In this document: piece by piece, positions 40,740 to 48,506 of the stretch
Layout: every line of letters starts with the position of its first letter
Position numbering within the stretch: the stretch's first letter is position 1
Origin: JASJAR01 sp039198225
Lineage (GTDB): Bacteria > Pseudomonadota > Alphaproteobacteria > Rhodobacterales > Rhodobacteraceae
NCBI GenBank assembly: GCA_039198225.1
Contig: JBCCTQ010000007.1
Location: 62,001-126,000, forward strand
Length of the DNA: 64,000 bases
Direction of reading: 5' to 3'
Notes under the pieces: model-generated
The model's input: only the letters and a program-made list of their open reading frames with translations
The model's database searches: none
Told to the model about the DNA's origin: nothing
Position numbers and translations under genes: made by a program

Positions 40740-41936
40740 ATGAAACGGGTATTGATGGCCACGACCGCCGTCGCGATGGCGGCTGGAGCATCCCATGCGG
40801 GAAGCCATGCTTCAGAGGTTAAACTTGGCGTCCTTCTCGGCTTTACGGGTCCGGCGGAATCTCTGGCCCCCGACATGGCGGCGGGTGCTGAAGCAGCGAT
40901 GGCGGAAGTGAGCGAAAGCGGGATGCTTCTCGACGGCGCGACCGTCACGCCGGTGCGCGGCGATTCGACCTGTATCGATGCCGCCGCTGCCACAGCTGCC
41001 GCGGAACGGCTGATCACCGCCGAAAGCGTCAACGGGATCGTGGGTGCGCTTTGCTCGGGTGCGACCGGCGCGGCCTTCCAAAACGTGGCCTTGGCCAACG
41101 GCATGGTAATGATCTCGCCTTCGGCCACCTCACCAGGGCTTTCTACGCTCGAAGATAACGATCTTTTCTTCCGCACCGCCCCGTCCGATGCTCGGCAAGG
41201 CGTTGTGATGGCTGAGATTCTTCTCGAACAAGACATTACCGAAGTCGCGGTGACCTACACCAATAACGACTACGGTAAGGGCCTCGCCGACAGTTTCGAA
41301 GCGGCCTACACCGAGCGCGGCGGCACCGTAACGATCAATGCTGCCCATGAGGACGGCAAAGCCGATTACTCGGCCGAAGTCGGTGCCCTTGCCTCCGCCG
41401 GGGGCCAGCGTCTCGTAGTAGCGGGCTATCTCGATCAGGGTGGGCCTGGAATTATCCAGGCGGCCTCCGATGCGGGCGCCTTCGACACGTTCCATCTTCC
41501 GGATGGGATGATCGGGGATTCGATTACCGAGCGCTTGGGCGACATCCTCAACGGCTCGACCGGCCAGGTGCCCGGCACCGACAGTCCGGGCGCGGCCTTG
41601 ATGGGCGAAGTCGGAGAAGGGGCAGGCTTTAACGGGACCGCACCCTTCGCGCCAGAAAGCTATGATGCGGCCGCGCTGATCATGCTGGCCATGCAAGCGG
41701 CGGATTCGATCGACCCCAACGACTACAAGGCCAAGGTCTTCGACGTGGCCAACGCTCCGGGCGAAGAGATCTTCCCGGGCGAGTTGGCTAAGGGGCTCCA
41801 GATCCTCAAGGACGGCGGCGAAGTCAACTATGTCGGGGGCTCCGCGGTTGAACTGATCGGGCCAGGTGAAAGTGCGGGGAATTACCGCCAGATCGAGGTG
41901 ATCGACGCAGAGATCACCACGGTGGGCTTCCGCTAA
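40740..41936 (+). CDS. Branched-chain-amino-acid-type ABC transporter substrate-binding protein
   Basis: This 398-residue periplasmic binding protein has a signal peptide (MKRVLMATTAVAMAAGASHAG) and the LivJ-type receptor family ligand-binding fold (VKLGVLLGFTGPAESLAPDMAAGAEAAMAEV at the N-terminus, IVGALCSGATGAAFQNVA, VAVTYTNNDYGKGLADSFEAAY). The ligand is likely an amino acid or small amide. AGGGAG precedes ATG 40740. The gene for its ATPase follows after 57 bp; the permease genes are missing here. Confidence 0.88.
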   Translation: MKRVLMATTAVAMAAGASHAGSHASEVKLGVLLGFTGPAESLAPDMAAGAEAAMAEVSESGMLLDGATVTPVRGDSTCIDAAAATAAAERLITAESVNGIVGALCSGATGAAFQNVALANGMVMISPSATSPGLSTLEDNDLFFRTAPSDARQGVVMAEILLEQDITEVAVTYTNNDYGKGLADSFEAAYTERGGTVTINAAHEDGKADYSAEVGALASAGGQRLVVAGYLDQGGPGIIQAASDAGAFDTFHLPDGMIGDSITERLGDILNGSTGQVPGTDSPGAALMGEVGEGAGFNGTAPFAPESYDAAALIMLAMQAADSIDPNDYKAKVFDVANAPGEEIFPGELAKGLQILKDGGEVNYVGGSAVELIGPGESAGNYRQIEVIDAEITTVGFR

Positions 41937-41993
41937 GGTCTTTCCGGGAAGGGGCCATCTGGCCCCTTCCAATTCCCATCGGGAGCCATCCGC

Positions 41994-42773
41994 ATGATCG
42001 TCGTCGATGACGTCCACAAACATTTCGGCGGGTTCCACGCGGTGGATGGGGCGAGCCTTGAGATTGCGAAGGGCTCGATCACCGGATTGATCGGTCCGAA
42101 CGGCGCGGGAAAAACGACGCTTTTCAATGTGATCGCCGGAAATCTCCCGCCCACCTCCGGGCGGATCACCATGGACGGGGAAGACATTACTGGCCTTCCG
42201 CCCCATGAGCTCTTTCACAAAGGCCTCCTTCGCACATTCCAGATCGCCCACGAGTTCAGCTCGATGAGCGTGCGAGAAAACCTGATGATGGTGCCCGGCG
42301 CACAGTCAGGCGAGGCGATTTGGAATTCCTGGTTTGGCCGCGGACGGATCGCCGAAGAAGAGCGGGAGCTCTTGCGGAAGGCCGACGAGGTCTTGGAATT
42401 TCTCACCATCGATCACTTGAAGGACGAGAAGGCCGGCAACCTGTCCGGCGGGCAAAAAAAGCTCCTCGAACTCGGCCGGACCATGATGGTCGACGCCAAG
42501 ATCGTCTTTCTCGACGAAGTGGGCGCTGGGGTGAACCGGACGCTTCTTAACACAATTGCCGACGCGATTGTGCGGCTCAATGCCGAGCGGGGCTATACGT
42601 TCTGTGTGATCGAGCACGACATGGATTTTATCGGACGGCTTTGCGACCCGGTGATCGTGATGGCTGAAGGAAAGGTCTTGGCGGAGGGCAAGATCGAAGA
42701 GATCAAGGCCAACGAGCAAGTGATCGAGGCCTATCTCGGGACGGGTTTAAAGAATAAGACGGCCGCGGGCTAG
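41994..42773 (+). CDS. LivG-type ABC transporter ATP-binding protein
   Basis: This is a 259-residue ATPase of the high-affinity branched-chain-amino-acid group. Walker A is GPNGAGKTT, the signature is NLSGGQKKLLELGR, Walker B is KIVFLDEVGAGV and the switch His is in VIEHDMDF. In this family LivG normally sits with LivF, LivH and LivM. Here it is followed by a terminator and a gene on the other strand, so the operon is partial and the permeases and second ATPase must be encoded elsewhere or have been lost. Confidence 0.9.
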   Translation: MIVVDDVHKHFGGFHAVDGASLEIAKGSITGLIGPNGAGKTTLFNVIAGNLPPTSGRITMDGEDITGLPPHELFHKGLLRTFQIAHEFSSMSVRENLMMVPGAQSGEAIWNSWFGRGRIAEEERELLRKADEVLEFLTIDHLKDEKAGNLSGGQKKLLELGRTMMVDAKIVFLDEVGAGVNRTLLNTIADAIVRLNAERGYTFCVIEHDMDFIGRLCDPVIVMAEGKVLAEGKIEEIKANEQVIEAYLGTGLKNKTAAG

Positions 42774-42861
42774 GACCGCAACGCTGGTCTAACCGGAACC
42801 AAACCGATGGCGCCGGGCAAGCACCTTACCGGCACATCGTCTCGCAGATTGCCGGGCCTTC

Positions 42862-42895
42862 CCGGGCCGCTGCGAACTACGGCGGCCCGGATTTT
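42862..42895. terminator. Terminator between convergent livG-like and BMP genes
   Basis: The perfect 9-bp arms CCGGGCCGC (42862-42870) and GCGGCCCGG (42882-42890) have an 11-nt loop and are followed by ATTTTC. It closes the two-gene livJ/livG-like unit and, on the other strand, the purine operon. Confidence 0.8.
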
Positions 42896-42901
42896 CAAAA
42901 C

Positions 42902-43978
42902 CTAGTTCGGGATCTCGCCTTCGATCCCTTCGACATAGAAGTCCATGCCGAGAAGCGTGCCGTCATCGGCCACATCGCCCTCGGCAAGCCAGACCGAGCC
43001 GTCCTGCTTGTTAATCGGCCCTGTGAAGGGGTGATATTCCTTCGCCGCCATCGCCGCGATCATGGCTTCGGCTTCGGCCTTCACATCCGCGGGCACCGCG
43101 TCGGTAATCTCGCCAATTTCAACCATGCCTTCGGCGATCCCGTCCCAGGTGTCGACACTTTCCCAGCTTCCGTCCATCGCCGCTTGGGTCCGGGCAATGT
43201 AATAGGGGGCCCAATTGTCGATAATGGACGACACGCGCGGGAAGGGACCGAAGGCGGCCATGTCTGAGGCCTGCCCGAAGGTGATGACGTTGCCGGCCTC
43301 TTGGGCGGCGGCCTGGGGCGCGGTCGAATCCGTATGCTGAAGCACCACATCGACGCCGTTGGCAATCAACGCGCGGGCCGCGTCGGCCTCTTTGGCCGGG
43401 TCAAACCAAGTGAAAACCCAAACCACGGAAAACTCCACATCCGGGTTGACCGCCTTGGCGTGGAGATAGGCTGAGTTTATGCCCCGGATCACTTCCGGAA
43501 TAGGGAACGAGGCGATGTAACCGATCTTGTTGGTCTCGGTCATTTTGCCCGCGATATGGCCCTGGACCGCCCGGCCTTCGTAGAAGCGCGCCGAATAGGT
43601 CGATACATTGTCCGACCGCTTGTATCCCGTCGCATGTTCGAACTTCACATCCGGAAACTGCGCCGCGACGTTGATCGTCGGGTCCATATAGCCAAAGGAG
43701 GTGGTGAAAATGAGGTTGGCACCTTGGAGGGCCATTTGGGTCATCGCCCGTTCCGCGTCGGCCCCTTCCGGTACATTTTCCTGAAAGATCGTCTCGACCT
43801 TGTCACCGAAATGCTCTTCGACCGCGAGCCGGCCCTGGTCGTGCTCATAGGTCCAGCCGCCATCGCCCACTGGGCCCACATAGACAAAGCCCACCTTTAG
43901 CGGCTCGTGGCCGTCGGCGAAGGCCGCTCCGGCCAAACCGGTTGCTGCTGCCGCCAAGAGTAGCGTTCTTCTTTTCAT
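42902..43978 (-). CDS. BMP-family (PnrA-like) ABC transporter substrate-binding protein
   Basis: This 358-residue periplasmic binding protein has an export signal (KRRTLLLAAAATGLAGAAFADGHE) and the BMP/PnrA plan: KVGFVYVGPVGDGGWTYEHDQGR, IFTTSFGYMDPTINVAAQFPDVKFEHATGYK, NKIGYIASFPIPEVIRGINSAYLHAKAVNPD. Such proteins bind purine nucleosides or related bases. It is the last gene of a seven-gene operon with a Nup-type ABC transporter and xanthine dehydrogenase, which makes a purine or purine derivative the likely ligand. It starts 43 bp after the permease gene. Confidence 0.92.
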   Translation of the reverse strand: MKRRTLLLAAAATGLAGAAFADGHEPLKVGFVYVGPVGDGGWTYEHDQGRLAVEEHFGDKVETIFQENVPEGADAERAMTQMALQGANLIFTTSFGYMDPTINVAAQFPDVKFEHATGYKRSDNVSTYSARFYEGRAVQGHIAGKMTETNKIGYIASFPIPEVIRGINSAYLHAKAVNPDVEFSVVWVFTWFDPAKEADAARALIANGVDVVLQHTDSTAPQAAAQEAGNVITFGQASDMAAFGPFPRVSSIIDNWAPYYIARTQAAMDGSWESVDTWDGIAEGMVEIGEITDAVPADVKAEAEAMIAAMAAKEYHPFTGPINKQDGSVWLAEGDVADDGTLLGMDFYVEGIEGEIPN

Positions 43979-44021
43979 CGATCTCTCCCCATTGAGCTCA
44001 AACTTCGAAAACTGATATGCC

Positions 44022-44957
44022 TCAGGCCGAGGCGTGGAAGGCCCGGCCTAGTGCCGCCGGCGCCCCGAAGGCTGCCCGCCCCCGGTCGGCGGACATAATC
44101 ACCAGAACCAGGATGGTCACAAGATAGGGCGACATCGAGAGCGCTTCGGCGGGGATCGCCACGCCGCCCGCTTGCAGCGTAAGCTGTAAAACCGTCACAC
44201 CGCCGAAAAGATAGGCACCAAGCATCACACGCCCCGGGCGCCAGGCGCCGAAAACGACGATCGCGAGCGCGATCCAGCCAGCCCCGGCGGTCATCCCCTC
44301 GGTCCATTGGGGGACCCGAACGAGAGACAAATACGCCCCGCCGAGCCCGGCCATCGCGCCCCCAAAGGCAATCGCGGCCACCCGAACCGCGACCACTTTG
44401 TAGCCCAGCCCATGGGCCGCATCGTGGCTTTCGCCCACCGCACGGAGAATGAGACCGGCCCGGGTGTATTTGAGAAACGCCCAGACGCCCAAGACGGCGA
44501 GGAGCGAGAGATAAACAATCGCGTCATGGCCGAAGATGACCGGGCCGATTGTGGGAATATCCGCCAAGGGACCGGCCGGAACCTTCGGCACGCTTGGCGG
44601 TTTGATCCCGACGTAACCTTGGCCCATGAGTGCGGAGAGCCCGAGCCCGAAAAGCGTCAGCGCCAGCCCCGTCGCCACCTGGTTTGACAAAAGAAACTGC
44701 GTCAGCACCGCAAAGACCATGGCCAGTGCTGTCGCGCCAACCATTGCGCCCAGAAAGCCGAGCCAAGGGCTCCCCGTTTCCACTGCGACCGCAAAGCCTG
44801 AGATCGCGCCGACGATCATCATGCCTTCGACGCCGAGGTTCAAAACTCCGGCCTTCTCCACCACCATTTCGCCGATCGCCGCCAAAAGGATCGGAGTGGC
44901 CGCCACCATGAGCGAGGCGGCGAGGAGGACCGGATTGATCGAAGAGAAATCCATCAC
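44022..44957 (-). CDS. ABC transporter permease (NupQ/YufQ-like)
   Basis: This 311-residue permease has about eight to ten helices and the BPD_transp_2 pattern: LAAIGEMVVEKAGVLNLGVEGMMIVGAISGFAVA near the start and a central VGESHDAAHGLGYKVVAVRVAAIAFGGAMAGLGGAYLSL. It forms one half of the membrane channel with the product of the preceding gene, with which it overlaps by four bases. Context assigns it to purine uptake. Confidence 0.92.
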   Translation of the reverse strand: MMDFSSINPVLLAASLMVAATPILLAAIGEMVVEKAGVLNLGVEGMMIVGAISGFAVAVETGSPWLGFLGAMVGATALAMVFAVLTQFLLSNQVATGLALTLFGLGLSALMGQGYVGIKPPSVPKVPAGPLADIPTIGPVIFGHDAIVYLSLLAVLGVWAFLKYTRAGLILRAVGESHDAAHGLGYKVVAVRVAAIAFGGAMAGLGGAYLSLVRVPQWTEGMTAGAGWIALAIVVFGAWRPGRVMLGAYLFGGVTVLQLTLQAGGVAIPAEALSMSPYLVTILVLVIMSADRGRAAFGAPAALGRAFHASA

Positions 44958-46051
44958 GCCGCCCTTTGTTCCGCCGCCGCGCTCCGGCCAAACCGGATCC
45001 GGTAATTTGTGAAGACATCCATCGCGAGGAGGAAGAAGAGCAGCATTCCTTGGAACGCCTGGATCGCGGCGGCCGGTAGTCCGAGCGTGGCTTGGGCTGC
45101 TTCGCCCCCTATGTATGTCAGCGCCATCAAAAGCCCGGCCAGGAGAATGCCGATTGGATTGAGACGGCCGAGGAAGGCCACGATGATCGCTGTAAACCCG
45201 TAGCCGACATTAAAGTCGATGCTGATCTGGCCTGCGGGCCCAGCAACTTCGAATAGCCCCGCAAGCCCTGCCAGTGCGCCGGAGATCCCAAGGCAGAAAA
45301 AGATGATCCGGTTGGGGTTCACGCCCGCAAAGCGCGCTGCTTTAGGGCTTTCACCGGAAAGCCGGACATGGAAGCCGAGGATATGGCGGGTGATGAGGAT
45401 ATGGGCGAAGACCACCGCAAGCACCGCGGCAGCCACACCCCAATGGGCGCCAGTCCCGGCGATGATCTCGGTATTAGCCGCGGCCGGATACTGGGCGAGG
45501 TTCCGGCTCCCCGGGAAGCCTCCGCCATCGGGGTTGCGCAGCGCCCCGAGCGCCATCGTCGCGAGGATCTGCTCGGCCACATAAACGAGAAGCAATGAGA
45601 CAAGGATCTCGTTGGTGTTGAACTTCGTCCGAAGAAGGGCCGGGATCATCGCCCATAAAAACCCGCCCAAGGCGCCGGCGATCACCATGAGCGGAAAGAT
45701 GATCCAAAGATCGGCGGGAAAGAAGGCGAGGCCCACGGCGGCACCGGCAATCGCACCCATAATGTACTGGCCTTCGGCGCCAATATTCCAAATTCCCGCC
45801 CTGAACCCCATGGAAAGCCCGATCGCAATCAGGATCAAAGGCCCCGCTTTCACCAAAAGCTGGCCTCGATAGTAAAACGCAAATTCGCCAAAGATCGGGT
45901 CCCAAAAGATCGTCCGGATCGAGGCAAATGGGTCCTTGCCCAAAAGGGCAAACATCGCCCCGCCAGCCACCATGGTCGCCAGGACGGCGAGAACAGGCGT
46001 GATCGCCGCCACGCGCCTGCTCGGTTCGGGGCGCTTTTCGAGCCGGATCAT
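44954..46051 (-). CDS. ABC transporter permease (NupP/YufP-like)
   Basis: This 365-residue permease has a longer N-terminus than its partner and the usual FRAGIWNIGAEGQYIMGAIAGAAVGLAF, FNTNEILVSLLLVYVAEQIL and LSGESPKAARFAGVNPNRIIFFCLGISGALAGLAGLFEV segments of the nucleoside-type BPD_transp_2 family. It overlaps the ATPase gene upstream and the second permease downstream by four bases each. Confidence 0.92.
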   Translation of the reverse strand: MIRLEKRPEPSRRVAAITPVLAVLATMVAGGAMFALLGKDPFASIRTIFWDPIFGEFAFYYRGQLLVKAGPLILIAIGLSMGFRAGIWNIGAEGQYIMGAIAGAAVGLAFFPADLWIIFPLMVIAGALGGFLWAMIPALLRTKFNTNEILVSLLLVYVAEQILATMALGALRNPDGGGFPGSRNLAQYPAAANTEIIAGTGAHWGVAAAVLAVVFAHILITRHILGFHVRLSGESPKAARFAGVNPNRIIFFCLGISGALAGLAGLFEVAGPAGQISIDFNVGYGFTAIIVAFLGRLNPIGILLAGLLMALTYIGGEAAQATLGLPAAAIQAFQGMLLFFLLAMDVFTNYRIRFGRSAAAEQRAA

Positions 46052-47565
46052 TCGGCCACCTGGGCCAGGGGCGCGGCTCCGCCGCCGAGCATGATCCCGA
46101 TCTCGTCGACACTGAGCGATGCGGTGGGGCGGGGTTCGGTCAGCCGCCCGTCGCAGAGGGCTGAGAAGTTGTCTGAGATCTCAATGAGTTCCTCGAGATC
46201 CTGGCTGATCACGATGACGGCCGTCCGGTCGGCGGCGAGATCGATGAGCGCTTGACGGATCGCGGCAGCGGCGGCCGCGTCAACGCCCCAGGTCGGTTGG
46301 TTGACCACCAAAACCTCCGGTTTCTGAAGCATTTCCCGGCCGATGACGAATTTCTGTAGATTGCCGCCTGAGAGCGAGCGCGCCGCACGGTCAGATCCCG
46401 GCGTGCGCACGTCAAATCGCTCGATCACCTCGTCGGCAAAGGCCCGCGCCGCGCCCCAGCGGAGAAAACCCGCCGCGAGCAGGTCTTTCCGCACCGCCCC
46501 CGTCATGAGCGCGTTTTCAACAAGGCTCATATCGGGTGCAGCCGCATGGCCGAGCCGCTCCTCCGGGGCCGCAAGGAGCCCTGCGGCTCGGCGCACTTTT
46601 GGGCCTAAGCGGCCGATATCTTTCCCAAAAAGCGAGACATGGCCAAGGCCCACACGTCGCTCCCCCGAAAGGACCGCCATCAATTCGTCCTGGCCGTTCC
46701 CGGCCACACCGCCGATCCCTAGGATCTCTCCTTGGCGAACCTGAAACGCGACATCCTTGAGGGCTGTCCCGAAGGCATCCATGGCCTTGATGGACAAACC
46801 GTCGACTTCGAGCGCCGGTTTTCCAACCATCGTGTCGCGCCGCTCGGGCGTCTTCAAAAGGCTACCCACCATCATTTCAGCCATCTCTCGGGCCGAGGCA
46901 GATTTGGGATCTGCGGTGCCCACGACCTTCCCACCCCGAAGGATCGTTGCCCCGTCGCAGAGCGCTCGGATCTCTTCGAGCTTGTGGGAGATATAAAGGA
47001 TCGACGTGCCTTCGGATTTGAGCCGCCGGAGCGTGTCGAAAAGTGTGTCCACCTCCTGGGGTGTCAAAACGCTGGTTGGTTCGTCCATGATCAGGAGTTT
47101 CGGATCCTGAAGGAGGCACCGGACGATTTCGACCCGCTGCCGCTCGCCGGCCGAAAGGGCGCCGACCCGCCGGTCTGGGTCGAGGGGCAGGCCGTAGGCG
47201 CGGCTGACCTCCTCGATCCTCCCGGCCAATTGGCCCATGGGCGGGGGCTCTTCCATGCCGAGCGCGATATTTTCGGCCACCGTCAGCGCTTCGAATAGCG
47301 AAAAGTGCTGGAAGACCATGGTTACCCCGGCCCGCCGTGCGGCATGGGGGCTCGCCGGCGCATAGGCTTCGCCTCCGAACAGCATCGACCCGCTATCGGG
47401 GCGGACGAGGCCGTAAATCATCTTGACCAAGGTGGATTTCCCGGCCCCGTTCTCGCCGAGAAGCGCGTGGATCTCGCCTTTGCCGATGCGGAACGAGACC
47501 TGATCGTTGGCGACCACGCCCGGATAGGCCTTGGTGATCCGGTCGATCTTTAAAAGGGCGGTCAC
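46048..47565 (-). CDS. Double-domain ABC transporter ATP-binding protein (NupO/YufO-like)
   Basis: This 505-residue protein has two ABC domains. The first has Walker A GENGAGKST, signature LSAGERQRVEIVRCLL and Walker B LLIMDEPTSVL. The second is degenerate at Walker A (GVAGNGQDELM) but has signature LSGGNLQKFVIGREML and VLVVNQPTWGVD. This is the standard two-domain ATPase of BMP-type nucleoside importers. It overlaps xdhC and the first permease by four bases. Confidence 0.93.
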   Translation of the reverse strand: MTALLKIDRITKAYPGVVANDQVSFRIGKGEIHALLGENGAGKSTLVKMIYGLVRPDSGSMLFGGEAYAPASPHAARRAGVTMVFQHFSLFEALTVAENIALGMEEPPPMGQLAGRIEEVSRAYGLPLDPDRRVGALSAGERQRVEIVRCLLQDPKLLIMDEPTSVLTPQEVDTLFDTLRRLKSEGTSILYISHKLEEIRALCDGATILRGGKVVGTADPKSASAREMAEMMVGSLLKTPERRDTMVGKPALEVDGLSIKAMDAFGTALKDVAFQVRQGEILGIGGVAGNGQDELMAVLSGERRVGLGHVSLFGKDIGRLGPKVRRAAGLLAAPEERLGHAAAPDMSLVENALMTGAVRKDLLAAGFLRWGAARAFADEVIERFDVRTPGSDRAARSLSGGNLQKFVIGREMLQKPEVLVVNQPTWGVDAAAAAAIRQALIDLAADRTAVIVISQDLEELIEISDNFSALCDGRLTEPRPTASLSVDEIGIMLGGGAAPLAQVAE

Positions 47566-48506
47566 GCCCGGGCCCCCTCCCTGTCGGCAACGCGTCTGTC
47601 GTCAATAAACGCTGCAGCGACGCCGATGGCAATCGCTTGGGGATGTTTGCCAAGCGCAGGGTCACCGATGGGGCAGGTAATGCGCGCAATCGAGGAATCT
47701 CCGTGGCCGAGCGCTTTGAGCCGCGCCCGGAACCGCGCCCATTTCGTTTTCGACCCGATCAGCCCGGCGCTTTTGAACCCATGGCCGAGGAGAAGGTGAC
47801 AGATCTCCAAATCAAGGGGATGCGAATAGGTGAGAACGAGGTGCTCGGCCGCTCCCGGTGCCGCCGCGATAGCCGGGCCCGGTGCGGCGGCCGGCAATGC
47901 GGTCACCCCTGGTGGGATCTCGCTGGGAAAGCGCTCGGGTCCTGTATCGACCCAAGTGATGGCGAGATGCGGCAGCGGTGACAGGACGTCGACAATGGCC
48001 CGTCCCACATGGCCCGCTCCCCAAACCCAAAGCGCTCGCTCCGGCGCCGAGATCGGTTCGATAAACCAGTTTTCGATCAATGCGGGATCAGGGCGGGTGC
48101 CTTGGCCGCGCATAGCTTTCAAGGCCCGCGCCACTGCCATCGGTTGGGCATCCGGCCGGCCCGGAAGGGCGCGCGCGACCACGTTTCCGACCAAACCGTC
48201 AAGCCGCTCCCGGTCCCAGCGCTCGGTCAGGACTTTCACGGCTCCGCCGCAGCATTGTCCGAGATCGGGGCCGAGCGGTTTCCGCTCAAACCGGTCGGTC
48301 CCGGACTTGAGGACCGCAATGGCGCGTTCCGTTGCTTCAAACTCGAGCGCTCCGCCACCAATCGTGCCAGATTGCCCGCCCGGCCAGACAAGCATTGCCG
48401 CCCCCACGTCCCGCGGAGCAGAGCCTTTGACTTCTGCAATCACCACCCGTGCCACTGCGCCGTGGCGCGCGATCGCGTCGGCCAAACGCTCACGATCAAA
48501 ACTCAC
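47562..48506 (-). CDS. xdhC: Xanthine dehydrogenase accessory protein XdhC
   Basis: This 314-residue protein has the XdhC/CoxI N-terminal motif VARVVIAEVKGSAPRDVGAAMLV, TIGGGALEFEATERAI and a C-terminal Rossmann-like domain (WVWGAGHVGRAIVDVL, then FKSAGLIGSKTKWARFRARL). XdhC binds molybdenum cofactor, promotes its sulfuration and inserts it into XdhB. It overlaps xdhB and the ATPase gene by four bases, so maturation and transport are co-expressed. Confidence 0.94.
   Translation of the reverse strand: MSFDRERLADAIARHGAVARVVIAEVKGSAPRDVGAAMLVWPGGQSGTIGGGALEFEATERAIAVLKSGTDRFERKPLGPDLGQCCGGAVKVLTERWDRERLDGLVGNVVARALPGRPDAQPMAVARALKAMRGQGTRPDPALIENWFIEPISAPERALWVWGAGHVGRAIVDVLSPLPHLAITWVDTGPERFPSEIPPGVTALPAAAPGPAIAAAPGAAEHLVLTYSHPLDLEICHLLLGHGFKSAGLIGSKTKWARFRARLKALGHGDSSIARITCPIGDPALGKHPQAIAIGVAAAFIDDRRVADREGARA

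Noticed and set aside
41130..42251. A 373-codon minus-strand frame
   Set aside because: It is antisense to the livJ-like and livG-like genes.
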